DNA of 64,000 nucleotides. Source: Lachnospiraceae bacterium. GTDB taxonomy: Bacteria > Bacillota > Clostridia > Lachnospirales > Lachnospiraceae. Shown in pieces: positions 27,425-35,755 of the stretch (the stretch's first letter is position 1; every line of letters begins with the position of its first letter). The stretch covers positions 26,326-90,325 of the forward strand of contig JAQYAV010000052.1 in the NCBI GenBank assembly GCA_029338675.1, written 5' to 3'. A program made the position numbers and the translations under genes. Below the pieces are notes generated by a model. The model did no database searches, was not told where the DNA came from, and saw nothing but the letters and a program-made list of their open reading frames with translations.

Positions 27425-28768
27425 ATGAAAAAAGTCATTACATATGGAACATATGATATGATTCATTATGGCCATATTAGATTATTGGAAAGAGCAAAAG
27501 CTTTAGGGGACTATCTTATTGTTGGGGTAACTGCTGATGATTTTGATAAAACACGTGGAAAGATTAATGTACATCAGTCACTTAGTGAGCGAATAGAAGC
27601 AATAAGAGCAACTGGTATAGCTGATGAAATAATTGTTGAAGAATATGAAGGTCAGAAAATTGACGACATAAGAAAGTATGATATAGATATTTTCACTGTT
27701 GGTTCGGATTGGAAAGGCCATTTTGACTATTTAAATGCATATTGTAAGGTGGTTTATCTAGAAAGAACAGAAGGTATTTCAAGTTCAGAAATACGTGAAA
27801 AGAAAAGGTCGGTTAAGCTTGGCATTGTTGGAAATGATAAATATCTTAATAAGGTTTTTACAGAAACGGAGTTTGTTAATGGAATAACTGTTTCTGGAAT
27901 ATGTTCAGATAATCCAGTTAACTTATCTAAAATAGTTAATAAAGCACCAGTGGTTACAGAAAGCTACGACGAGATATTAGAATTGTCAGACGCAGTATAT
28001 ATTCATTCAATACCTAATCTACATTATGAGCAAGTGAAGAAGGCGCTTCTTAAAGGAAAGCATGTGCTATGCGAATCGCCCATTGCATATAATAAACAAC
28101 AGTATTTAGAACTCTTTGATCTTGCAAAAGAAAAAGGTCTTATTTTAACTGAGGCACTTAGAACTGCGTATTCAACTGCATATCATAGATTGCAACTATT
28201 GGTTAGTGCAGGAAAGATAGGTGAGGTTGTCTCTGTTGACGCTGTATGTACTAGTTTGTTAGATGAAGTTAAAAAAGATAAAGAATATCTAAAAAAAGAG
28301 TGGAGTAGTATTACTGCTTGGGGACCAACTGCATTGCTTCCTGTTTTTCAGATTTTAGGAACTGATTATAAGGATATAAGATTTGTAACAAATTTTATAG
28401 ACGAAGAAATAGATTTTGATGGCTTTACAAATATATCTCTTATATATCCTAAAGCGGTTGCGTCTGTAAAAGTTGGTAATGGTGTAAAATCAGAGGGGCA
28501 GCTTATAATATCTGGAACAAATGGATATATTTTTGTGCCTGCTCCATGGTGGAAAACAGATTATTTTGAAATTAGATATGAAAATCCAACAGAAAATAAA
28601 CGATATTTTTACCAGTTAGATGGTGAAGGAATTCGATATGAATTAGCAGACTTTATTAAATCTATTGAAAGTGGAAAGGATAGTCTTTTTATTGATAAAG
28701 AGGTTTCTTTGGAAATAGCTAATGTTATGGATATGTTTGTTGGACATAAGAATATGACTATAATCTAA
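27425..28768 (+). CDS. Cytidylyltransferase (TagD-like) fused to Gfo/Idh/MocA oxidoreductase
   Basis: 447-residue two-domain protein. Residues 1-130 are a small nucleotidyltransferase like glycerol-3-phosphate cytidylyltransferase: GTYDMIHYGHIRLLERAKALGD with the HxGH motif, VGVTADDFDKTRGK, and ISSSEIRE. Residues ~135-447 are a Gfo/Idh/MocA NAD(P)-dependent oxidoreductase, with VKLGIVGND, HSIPNLHYEQVKKALLKGKHVLCESP (the EKP-type motif has become ESP), and a C-terminal sheet domain. ATG 27425 has GAGGAAG 6 nt upstream. The fusion suggests consecutive steps, making and CTP-activating a small polyol- or amino-phosphate with the upstream aminotransferase. The conserved catalytic Lys of EKP is replaced by Ser, so the second domain may not be catalytically normal. 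Confidence 0.85.
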   Translation: MKKVITYGTYDMIHYGHIRLLERAKALGDYLIVGVTADDFDKTRGKINVHQSLSERIEAIRATGIADEIIVEEYEGQKIDDIRKYDIDIFTVGSDWKGHFDYLNAYCKVVYLERTEGISSSEIREKKRSVKLGIVGNDKYLNKVFTETEFVNGITVSGICSDNPVNLSKIVNKAPVVTESYDEILELSDAVYIHSIPNLHYEQVKKALLKGKHVLCESPIAYNKQQYLELFDLAKEKGLILTEALRTAYSTAYHRLQLLVSAGKIGEVVSVDAVCTSLLDEVKKDKEYLKKEWSSITAWGPTALLPVFQILGTDYKDIRFVTNFIDEEIDFDGFTNISLIYPKAVASVKVGNGVKSEGQLIISGTNGYIFVPAPWWKTDYFEIRYENPTENKRYFYQLDGEGIRYELADFIKSIESGKDSLFIDKEVSLEIANVMDMFVGHKNMTII

Positions 28769-28783
28769 AGCAGGAGAAGTATT

Positions 28784-29251
28784 ATGTCAAAAATAAAAAT
28801 TATTAAGAAAAATGATGAATTCTCAAGTGAGTATGAAATTGGTGATGTTTTTGAAATAAAAGGTACTTGGTATGGAGGCGTTCATATTGAAGGAAAAACT
28901 GGAGTACCTGTATCCTTAGATAATGATGAATATGAGGAGCTTTCTGAAACAATAAATCAGTCAAAGGATGATTCGATTTATAAAGATAATGTTTATGAAA
29001 ACTCAAGAATTAATGTGGGTGATATTGTTAAACATTTTAAAAGAGAATGGATAAAGGAAGACAATTCCCAGTATTTATATAAGGTTTTGGCTTTTGCAAG
29101 TCATTCTGAAACAGGTGAAAAACTAGTGATTTATCAAGGCTTATATGCTCCATTTAAAATATGTGCAAGACCATATGACATGTTTATGAGTAAAGTGGAT
29201 AAATATAAATATCCAGATATTATTCAAGAATACAGATTCGAAAAGATATAA
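28784..29251 (+). CDS. DUF1653 protein with N-terminal extension
   Basis: 155 residues. The C-terminal ~75 residues (from about 78: [59 protein letters not shown]) are a clear DUF1653 domain, a small SH3-like beta fold of unknown role. The N-terminal ~60 residues resemble another small beta module ([21 protein letters not shown]). 15 nt after the fusion gene, with GGAGAAG, so probably in the same operon. Followed by a strong terminator. Confidence 0.78.
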   Translation: MSKIKIIKKNDEFSSEYEIGDVFEIKGTWYGGVHIEGKTGVPVSLDNDEYEELSETINQSKDDSIYKDNVYENSRINVGDIVKHFKREWIKEDNSQYLYKVLAFASHSETGEKLVIYQGLYAPFKICARPYDMFMSKVDKYKYPDIIQEYRFEKI

Positions 29252-29257
29252 AACAAA

Positions 29258-29308
29258 AAGCTTCAAAAAAGAATTTAAGATTTTTATTCTTTTTTGAAAC
29301 TTTTTTTT
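29258..29308 (+). terminator. Terminator after the DUF1653 gene
   Basis: AAGCTTCAAAAAAGAAT (29258-29274) pairs with ATTCTTTTTTGAAACTT (29286-29302) except for one C-A mismatch, then a T-run. The mismatch falls on the A of the GAAAC box of the candidate ECF promoter embedded in the 3' arm. Confidence 0.8.
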
Positions 29309-29322
29309 GATTTAAAAAGTAT
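29295..29322 (+). promoter_or_regulatory. Candidate ECF promoter before the sigma factor gene
   Basis: TTTTTGAAAC, 18 nt, GTAT. TGAAAC is the classical -35 of ECF sigma factors. The same box with identical spacing and the same AAAAAGTAT ending occurs before the lipoprotein gene at 30733-30760. The leader to the sigma factor start would be about 160 nt. Confidence 0.5.
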
Positions 29323-29489
29323 ATATTTTGAGACGAAAAAAACGTGGGATTACAGATAATAATAAAGGAGGTAAAAAATTAACAGGTTAATAATGTTTTA
29401 CTAATTGTTAATATATGTTTGGTGTTATAATGTCTGTGTATGTAAAACTATGTAGATACACTAATATGCTTTTTGCTTGGAGAAAAAAC

Positions 29490-30005
29490 ATGAATAGAAA
29501 AGAAAGTAATCAGTCCTACGCAGTAGATTTGGATAAGGCGGTTGATGTTTATTCAGACATGGTACTTAGAGTGGCAATAACGTACACTAAGAATATGACT
29601 GATGCACAGGACATATATCAGGAAACATTTTTAAGATTAGTAAAATATAAAGATACTATTTTAAGTGAAGCACACTTAAAGGCATGGTTAATTAGAGTGG
29701 CAACTAACTGTGCTAAAACTTTCTTAACTAGTAGTTGGAACAAGAACACAGAAGGACTTGACGAAAACATTGCTGAGAAAGAGGTTTTTTATTTTAATGA
29801 TGAATCGGATAACTCTTTATATGAAGCAATTGTTGAATTGCCAGAAAAATATAAAGTACCACTTTATATGTTTTATTATGAGGGATATCCAATTAATCAG
29901 ATAGCTGAAATTCTTGATAAAAATGAAAATTCAGTAAAAACTCTTCTAAAGCGTGGTCGAGAAAAATTAAAGAATGTGTTAAGTAAGGAAGGATATAATG
30001 GATAA
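29490..30005 (+). CDS. ECF-type RNA polymerase sigma factor
   Basis: 171 residues. Region 2 includes YSDMVLRVAITYTKNMTDAQDIYQETFLRLVKY and AHLKAWLIRVATNCAKT; region 4 is LPEKYKVPLYMFYYEGYPINQIAEILDKNENSVKTLLKRGREKL. This is the normal two-domain layout of extracytoplasmic-function sigma factors. ATG 29490 has TGGAGA 6 nt upstream; the track start at 29415 has no ribosome site. The stop overlaps the start of the next gene by 8 nt, typical of a sigma/anti-sigma pair. Likely targets are its own operon and the downstream lipoprotein-MoxR genes, inferred from the shared TGAAAC-type boxes. Confidence 0.9.
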   Translation: MNRKESNQSYAVDLDKAVDVYSDMVLRVAITYTKNMTDAQDIYQETFLRLVKYKDTILSEAHLKAWLIRVATNCAKTFLTSSWNKNTEGLDENIAEKEVFYFNDESDNSLYEAIVELPEKYKVPLYMFYYEGYPINQIAEILDKNENSVKTLLKRGREKLKNVLSKEGYNG

Positions 30006-30696
30006 TCAATATAAACGACTATATGATAGTGTCAAAACTCCTGAAAATTGGAAACTTGACATTAAAGAAAAAATGAAGGCTGAGCAGGCTAAAAATGATT
30101 ATCATGATCAAAATGAAAATAGCAATCAAAATATTAATAGTGGTCAAAATATTGTTAGCTTTAGTAATGCCAAAAAGAAATCTAAAAAAATATATTATTT
30201 TATTCCAGCTGTTAGCGCTGCTGCTTTGTTGTGCTTGGTTTTATTGCTCAGCAGTACCAATAACAAAATAACATTAGACGAAGAAAAAAGTGCAGTAGCA
30301 CAAATTGATCAGTTTACAAAGGAAAATCATAATGTATGTGTTGTTGATAAAGGTGAATTATTAGAGGATGACGCTTTATTTGGAACATTTTCTGATGAAA
30401 CAGTGGATGAGGATAATAGTACAACAGAGGTTAAGTCATCAGTTTATGCATTTGAAAATGGAGGCAACATTAGTATTGTAAAATGTAAAAAAAATCAAAT
30501 GCCAAAAGTTGATAAAAGTGAAATATCCCAAATTGATGGCGTTAATACTGTAATTTGTTTGTATCACAGAAATGGTGAAGAGATATATGTTTCATATATT
30601 GATTTACATGGAGAAGTAGTACAAATTTCATGTGAAAACATGAACAAGGAAGATGTTATATATGCAATTTGGGATTATATTTCGAAAAATAAATAA
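29998..30696 (+). CDS. Candidate membrane-bound anti-sigma factor
   Basis: 232 residues, one membrane helix at about residues 63-82 (YYFIPAVSAAALLCLVLLLSS). The N-terminal cytoplasmic part is ~60 residues, charged and Asn-rich; the C-terminal ~145 residues are external. That topology, and translational overlap with the ECF gene, fit an anti-sigma factor that holds the sigma factor at the membrane. I see no classical zinc-binding HxxxCxxC anti-sigma motif, so assignment rests on context and topology. Start ATG lies inside the end of the sigma gene. Confidence 0.65.
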   Translation: MDNQYKRLYDSVKTPENWKLDIKEKMKAEQAKNDYHDQNENSNQNINSGQNIVSFSNAKKKSKKIYYFIPAVSAAALLCLVLLLSSTNNKITLDEEKSAVAQIDQFTKENHNVCVVDKGELLEDDALFGTFSDETVDEDNSTTEVKSSVYAFENGGNISIVKCKKNQMPKVDKSEISQIDGVNTVICLYHRNGEEIYVSYIDLHGEVVQISCENMNKEDVIYAIWDYISKNK

Positions 30697-30732
30697 ATAT
30701 TTAGAATAATATTTTTCTAAATATTATATTTT

Positions 30733-30760
30733 TGAAACCTTTAGTGTATAAAAAAAGTAT
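30733..30760 (+). promoter_or_regulatory. Candidate ECF promoter before the lipoprotein-MoxR operon
   Basis: TTTTTGAAAC, 18 nt, GTAT, ending 51 nt before the lipoprotein start codon. Same boxes and spacing as at 29295-29322. Just upstream, 30690-30719 holds an AT-rich inverted repeat (AATATTTAGA/TCTAAATATT) that may end the anti-sigma transcript. Confidence 0.55.
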
Positions 30761-30811
30761 TACTTATATAATGCAAAAGCATATATTGAATGATCGGAGG
30801 ATAATTTCATT

Positions 30812-33379
30812 ATGAGAAAATATTTCAAAAAGAAAATTGCAATACTTAGTATAGCTAGTATGCTTGCTTTATCTGGCTGTGGCGGACCAAATGTTGGTGT
30901 ACCTGGAATGGATTCAACAACAGAAGCAACAACTGATGCTGTTAATAATAACGATAATTCTGGTACAGCATCTTCAACTAACAATAATACAAATTCACCA
31001 AATCAAGGTAATTCATCATTAACTAGTAATACTAGAAAATCTATAAAGTATAGTGGTGACATTATTAAAGTAAAGAAAACTGATGAAGTAGCAATTAAGG
31101 TTGAATTTAATCCATATGATGAAGGTGTGGATTTATATGAGAATTTTGAAGTATATCAGGATAAAACATGCAGACAGAAGGATACTAATATTACTCATGA
31201 GTGGGATGAAAAAACTAGTTCAATAATCATTAAGCCATCATCAAATGGAAATGGTTTAGTGCATAATTACTCAACTAGCAATACGGATATAAAGGATCTC
31301 AAAGGAAATTATATGGCTGGCTCACAAGAACAAAGCTGGGGTAATTTTGATCAATTATATATTAATATAAAAGTTGATACAAAAACTGGTAAAGCGTTAG
31401 ATGAGTCTCTTATTACAGTTTTATCCATTGAACATGATATTCCTAAGTCACCTCAGGTTACTTATGCATCTACTGAAGATGGTAGAGCAAAAATAACATG
31501 GGAAAAGGTTGATGGAGCAGATGAATATTTAATTTGTTATATTGAAACATTAGATGGATTTGGATTACAGAATTCTATTGTAATTGCCAGAACAAAAGAT
31601 TGTGAATGGATTGGTGAAGTAGATAAAGACCAAAGTCCAAGTGGTAAATTTAACATTGAAAATGTATATTCAATGAATAGTTTATTTTGTTCAAAGGTTA
31701 TATCAGATGATGATAAGCTTGGAAGTGGAATGGCAACTTCTTCTGATTCATCTAACGATTATAAATATGATGATAAATATAACAGATATTATTGTGTATT
31801 GGCTATCAATAAAGAAAAATCATCTGGTTTATCTAATATGATTTCGGCAAATGATTACAGCCATTTATTACCTTTTTCTTCTGCATTTAATACAAATAAT
31901 GAGCGATTCGGCAAGGTATACAATGATATTATGGATTTACCAACAACAATGGCAGTAACAATGTGTGATGGTACAATTGCTGAAAAGGTAATTGATTATG
32001 ATTTCAATAATGTAGTATATCAAGGAAAAACAGCTTATATAAGAGCTGTTGCAACTAATACATTACTTGATGAAAGTGTAACTGTTAAGGTTGATGATAA
32101 AAGTTCTTTTGAAAGCAAATTTAGTGAGATTGTTGAGCGTCAGGATAAGCTTAAGAAAAAGGGTGGTGTTATTGGCCCGGATATTACAATTGATGATGAA
32201 TCAGATAACAATGAACAAAAACCAGATGAAACAACAGAAGCAACAACAGAGTCAAAGCCAGATGAAACAACAGAAGCAACAACAGAGTCAAAGCCAGATG
32301 AAACAACAGAAGCAACAACAGAAGCAACAACAGAAGCAACAACAGAAGCAAAGCCCGATGAAACAACAGAAGCAACAACAGAAAGTAATAGTAATGCTAC
32401 AGATATTGATTCAAGTGGAATATATGCAAACTCAGATTTAGCTTTATATCTTGCGCAAAACATGCTTGCGGGCAATACGGATATTGATGTAAGTGCATTT
32501 AATGAAAAAGTAGATTCTCAGGCTGTATTTGATGCAATGCTTGAGGCATCATATCAAAATCCATTAATTCTTGGACTTAAATCTGCTAATATGAATACAA
32601 AAGATTATATGCTACATGTTAATTACTATTATGATGTAGATACTGCAAATAAGATGCGTGAAGAACTCAAAACTGAAGTAGCCAATGTTGCAAAAAAAAT
32701 CTTTACAGATGGAATGAGCGATTATGAGAAGGATATAGCAATTAACCAATATTTATGTGATAGTGCAAAATACGATGATGCGGCATTAGAAAGTGCAAAA
32801 GCAACTAACTTTAAGAACGTGGATTCTAAATTTAATGATTCTTTTAATGCGTACGGAATTCTTTGTAAGAAAGTTGGTGTATGTGCTAGCTACGCAGCTT
32901 CATACAAGCTTCTTGCAGATGCTTGTGGACTTGAATGTGTTGTTGTAACGGGAAATCTTGCAGGTTTAGGCCCTCATGCATGGAACAAGGTTAAGATTAA
33001 TGGCAACTGGTGTATAGTTGATTCTACAAACAACGATAATGAAATATTTCCAAATGCATTACTTAATTTATCAGATGCAACTTCATATAGTGCACTAGTA
33101 CAGGATGAAAGATTTGTAAATGATAGTAATGTTTCCGATTATATGGCTAACACAGATGAAAATGAATATTATAAGGTAAATGGAATGCTATATAATAAAA
33201 GTGAAATTGTTGACAAAATGGTGGAGCAATTATCAACAAATAGCAAGGCAATTTTAAGAACTGACTATAATTTAACTAATGATGAGGCTAGTGCTCTTAT
33301 GCAAGAAATTGCAGTTAAAGCAGGTAAAAATTACGAAGGTTGCACATGGCTTGGTGTTTTACATATAAAAGAAAAATAA
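30812..33379 (+). CDS. Lipoprotein with fibronectin-like region, TTEA repeats and transglutaminase-like domain
   Basis: 855 residues. Signal peptide with lipobox LALSGC places Cys23 as the lipidated residue, so the protein is anchored outside the membrane. A Ser/Thr/Asn-rich stretch follows, then beta-rich regions (about 70-450; one piece, PQVTYASTEDGRAKITWEKVDGADEYLI, looks fibronectin III-like), a KPDETTEATTES repeat linker (470-525), and a C-terminal transglutaminase/protease-like domain with Cys691 in KKVGVCASYA, His722 in GPHAWNKV and Asp737 in IVDSTNND. This catalytic triad is complete. Such domains cross-link or cleave peptides at the cell surface. GGAGG precedes the start. Co-occurrence with MoxR, DUF58 and VWA genes is a known theme for transglutaminase domains. 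Confidence 0.85.
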   Translation: MRKYFKKKIAILSIASMLALSGCGGPNVGVPGMDSTTEATTDAVNNNDNSGTASSTNNNTNSPNQGNSSLTSNTRKSIKYSGDIIKVKKTDEVAIKVEFNPYDEGVDLYENFEVYQDKTCRQKDTNITHEWDEKTSSIIIKPSSNGNGLVHNYSTSNTDIKDLKGNYMAGSQEQSWGNFDQLYINIKVDTKTGKALDESLITVLSIEHDIPKSPQVTYASTEDGRAKITWEKVDGADEYLICYIETLDGFGLQNSIVIARTKDCEWIGEVDKDQSPSGKFNIENVYSMNSLFCSKVISDDDKLGSGMATSSDSSNDYKYDDKYNRYYCVLAINKEKSSGLSNMISANDYSHLLPFSSAFNTNNERFGKVYNDIMDLPTTMAVTMCDGTIAEKVIDYDFNNVVYQGKTAYIRAVATNTLLDESVTVKVDDKSSFESKFSEIVERQDKLKKKGGVIGPDITIDDESDNNEQKPDETTEATTESKPDETTEATTESKPDETTEATTEATTEATTEAKPDETTEATTESNSNATDIDSSGIYANSDLALYLAQNMLAGNTDIDVSAFNEKVDSQAVFDAMLEASYQNPLILGLKSANMNTKDYMLHVNYYYDVDTANKMREELKTEVANVAKKIFTDGMSDYEKDIAINQYLCDSAKYDDAALESAKATNFKNVDSKFNDSFNAYGILCKKVGVCASYAASYKLLADACGLECVVVTGNLAGLGPHAWNKVKINGNWCIVDSTNNDNEIFPNALLNLSDATSYSALVQDERFVNDSNVSDYMANTDENEYYKVNGMLYNKSEIVDKMVEQLSTNSKAILRTDYNLTNDEASALMQEIAVKAGKNYEGCTWLGVLHIKEK
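32219..32386 (+). repeat. In-frame 36-bp tandem repeats encoding KPDETTEATTES
   Basis: Four units (12, 12, 20 and 12 codons) of KPDETTEATTES/A; the third is expanded by extra ATTE steps. Encodes an extended Thr/Glu/Pro linker, probably a cell-wall spacer and possible O-glycosylation target. Near-identical DNA makes copy-number change likely. Confidence 0.85.
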
Positions 33380-33409
33380 GAATTATAATAGGTGAAAGAG
33401 AAAAAGATT

Positions 33410-34399
33410 ATGCAAAATATTACAGATATAACACAAGAGGAATTGCAAAGAGCAACGGGAATTATATCTAGATTAAGTGATTACTATGGAAGTAAGGTTG
33501 TTGGTCAACAATATCTTGGCTTTTCAATTTTGGTTGCTATGATGACAAATGGACATATATTACTTGAATCAGTGCCTGGATTAGCAAAGACTACTGCTGC
33601 TAAAGTGATGACAGATGCAGTTAATGGTAAATTCTCAAGAATTCAGTGTACACCTGATCTTCTTCCTAGTGATATTATAGGTACTCAGACTTATAATATG
33701 GCAACTAATTCATTTGAAGATAAGATTGGTCCTGTATATGCAAATTTTGTATTACTTGATGAGGTTAACAGATCAAGTGCAAAGACACAGAGTGCAATGC
33801 TTGAAGCTATGCAGGAACATGAAATAACAATTGGTGGCAAGGGCTATAAGTTACCAGAGGTGTTTGTAGTAATAGCAACACAAAACCCAGTTGAACAGGA
33901 AGGTACATATGTACTTTCCGAGGCTCAGCTAGATAGATTTTTACTTAAGGTAAATCTTTCATATCCAAATACAAATCAAGAAATAGAAATTTTAGACAGA
34001 ATTGAAGCAAATGTTTTTTCTGAAAATCATTCGGTTGCTTCTGTTGAGGATATTATTTTTTTACAAAAATTAACAAAGAAAGTATATGTTGATCCAGCAA
34101 TTAAAAAATATATTGTTGACATTGTTCAGGCATCAAGAAATACAGAATTTTGTTTACCACCAGAATTATCACAATATGTTTCTATGGGAGCAAGTACAAG
34201 AGCTGCAATTTCGTTTATGGAGGTTGCAAAAGCAGTAGCACTTATTAATGGACGAGTTTTTTGTACGCCAGATGATGTAAAAACAATGAGTTACTCAATT
34301 TTACGACATAGAATTGGACTTAACTTCTCGGCAATGGCTGATGGTATTAAAGAAGAAACTATTATTGATGCAATTTTAGGAGCTGTTAAAACACCATGA
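33410..34399 (+). CDS. MoxR-family AAA+ ATPase
   Basis: 329 residues. MoxR signatures: Walker A region LLESVPGLAKTTAAKV, RIQCTPDLLPSDIIGTQ, Walker B VLLDEVNRSSAKTQSAMLEAMQE, sensor 1 VIATQNPVEQEGTY, then the helical lid with arginines in ILRHRIGLNF. MoxR ATPases act as chaperone-like remodelers working with VWA-domain partners encoded next door. ATG 33410 is chosen over GTG 33392, which has no ribosome site. The stop overlaps the next ATG by four bases (ATGA), showing translational coupling to the DUF58 gene. Confidence 0.92.
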   Translation: MQNITDITQEELQRATGIISRLSDYYGSKVVGQQYLGFSILVAMMTNGHILLESVPGLAKTTAAKVMTDAVNGKFSRIQCTPDLLPSDIIGTQTYNMATNSFEDKIGPVYANFVLLDEVNRSSAKTQSAMLEAMQEHEITIGGKGYKLPEVFVVIATQNPVEQEGTYVLSEAQLDRFLLKVNLSYPNTNQEIEILDRIEANVFSENHSVASVEDIIFLQKLTKKVYVDPAIKKYIVDIVQASRNTEFCLPPELSQYVSMGASTRAAISFMEVAKAVALINGRVFCTPDDVKTMSYSILRHRIGLNFSAMADGIKEETIIDAILGAVKTP

Positions 34400-35280
34400 A
34401 AATGAATTATGTTTCAAGAATCCAATCTAATTTAAAGAAATATAAAACAATTAATACCAACAAAATTACAACTAGAATTCTTGATGGTTCATATAATTCT
34501 GTTTACAAAGGAAGAAGTATGAATTTTGATGAACTACGTGAATACGTTCCTGGTGATGAAATAAAGGATATGGATTGGAAGGCATCTGCAAGAGGAAATA
34601 AGCTTTTAGTAAGACAATATATTGCTGAAAAAAAGCATAATATTATGCTTGTAATTGATAGTAATTGTCGTATGCTTGCCAATGCAAATGACACACAGGA
34701 TAAAGCTGAGGTTGCATTATTAAGTGCAGGAACACTTGCATATCTAGTTAATAGAAATGGTGACTATGTAAGTGCAACATTTGCAACTAAAACATCAGTT
34801 AATCATATTCCATTTAGAAGTGGTTTGATGAATATTGAAAATATTCTTTCTTCGTATCATAAGGCTGTTACGTTGGACAATGATTCGGATTTGAATAAGC
34901 CTCTTGAGTTTATTTTACATAATTACAATAGAAGAATGATTATCTTGATTGTTACAGATATTACAGGTATTGATAAGATTAAGGAAGACAACCTAAAGAG
35001 ATTATTGGTGAGACACGATGTTTTATTAGTTGACGTTAGTGATGCTGATTTATCAGGCAAAAATGTATATGATGTTGAGATGGGCAGCTATCTTCCAGAT
35101 TTCTTTACAAGAGACAAGAAATTTGTCGCATTAGAGGAAGAGAAGAAACAGTCATTTGAACAAAGATGTATAGATAAGCTTAAAAGATATGGTATTGCAT
35201 CCTCTGTTATATCAAACACAAAAGATATAGATGCAAAAATAATTGAGCTTTTGGAAAAGCATAAGGAGAATGTGAAATAA
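34396..35280 (+). CDS. DUF58 domain protein (VWA-like partner of MoxR)
   Basis: 294 residues, soluble. The DUF58 core GRSMNFDELREYVPGDEIKDMDWKASARGNKLLVRQYIAE starts near residue 40, followed by a degenerate VWA-like sheet with MLVIDSNCRML in the MIDAS position (DSNCR rather than DxSxS). DUF58 proteins almost always follow MoxR genes. Translational coupling with MoxR is visible. It lacks the N-terminal membrane helices some family members have. Confidence 0.88.
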   Translation: MKMNYVSRIQSNLKKYKTINTNKITTRILDGSYNSVYKGRSMNFDELREYVPGDEIKDMDWKASARGNKLLVRQYIAEKKHNIMLVIDSNCRMLANANDTQDKAEVALLSAGTLAYLVNRNGDYVSATFATKTSVNHIPFRSGLMNIENILSSYHKAVTLDNDSDLNKPLEFILHNYNRRMIILIVTDITGIDKIKEDNLKRLLVRHDVLLVDVSDADLSGKNVYDVEMGSYLPDFFTRDKKFVALEEEKKQSFEQRCIDKLKRYGIASSVISNTKDIDAKIIELLEKHKENVK

Positions 35281-35281
35281 A

Positions 35282-35755
35282 ATGGATACTAGTTTTGACA
35301 TTAAAGAACCTTTATCGTATTCAGTTGTTCCAGTAATAATATTAGCTATTTTATTTGTGGGCGGCGGAATATTTTTTTTGGCTGTTTTATTTAAGAATAT
35401 AAAGAATAATTCCTCAAAGAACATAAAAGTAGTTGAGCTTAAACCTGAAAAGATTATAAACATCAAAAGAAAGTATGTTGGTGAACTTGAAAAAATATAT
35501 AATGCATATAATCTTGGCAAATTAGACGTTAGAAGTGCTTATCAAAAAATGAGTATCTGTGTAAGAAAATTTGTTTTTGAAATTACAGGAATTAAAGTAC
35601 AAAATTATACATTACAGGATATTAAGAAGCTTAATATGCCTGCTCTAGAAGCTTTGATTAGTGATTTTTACAATCCAGAGTTCAATAAAAATGCAACTGC
35701 AAATTTTGAGATGTCAATAATGAATACAAAAAGGGTAATTGAAGAATGGAATTAA
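35282..35755 (+). CDS. Small membrane protein of the MoxR-VWA operon (DUF4381-like)
   Basis: 157 residues with one membrane helix near residues 14-37 (VVPVIILAILFVGGGIFFLAVLF). The cytoplasmic part includes RKYVGELEKIYNAYNLGKLDVRSAYQKMSICVRKFVFEITGI and ends AKRVIEEW-like. Position, single helix near the N-terminus and length resemble the DUF4381 subunit found between DUF58 and VWA genes in Bat-type operons. Family name is inference. It starts one base after the DUF58 stop and overlaps the next gene by 10 nt. Confidence 0.65.
   Translation: MDTSFDIKEPLSYSVVPVIILAILFVGGGIFFLAVLFKNIKNNSSKNIKVVELKPEKIINIKRKYVGELEKIYNAYNLGKLDVRSAYQKMSICVRKFVFEITGIKVQNYTLQDIKKLNMPALEALISDFYNPEFNKNATANFEMSIMNTKRVIEEWN

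Noticed and set aside
29360-29401. Strong AAAGGAGGT without a gene behind it, upstream of the sigma factor
   Set aside because: The only nearby start (ATG 29393) gives a three-residue frame, so it is more likely chance or a relic than a leader peptide.
29405-29431. TTGTTA-N15-TATAAT before the sigma factor gene
   Set aside because: The 15-nt spacer is too short for confident sigma-A use; the TGAAAC-type box upstream is the better candidate.
32091-32441. Lys/Gln-rich + strand ORF inside the lipoprotein gene
   Set aside because: Alternate frame of the same repeat; composition comes from the CAACAGAAG repeat, no independent start signal.
32140-32475. Reverse-strand 111-residue ORF with SVVASVV repeats
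   Set aside because: It is the antisense shadow of the ETTEATT repeat region, with no ribosome site.
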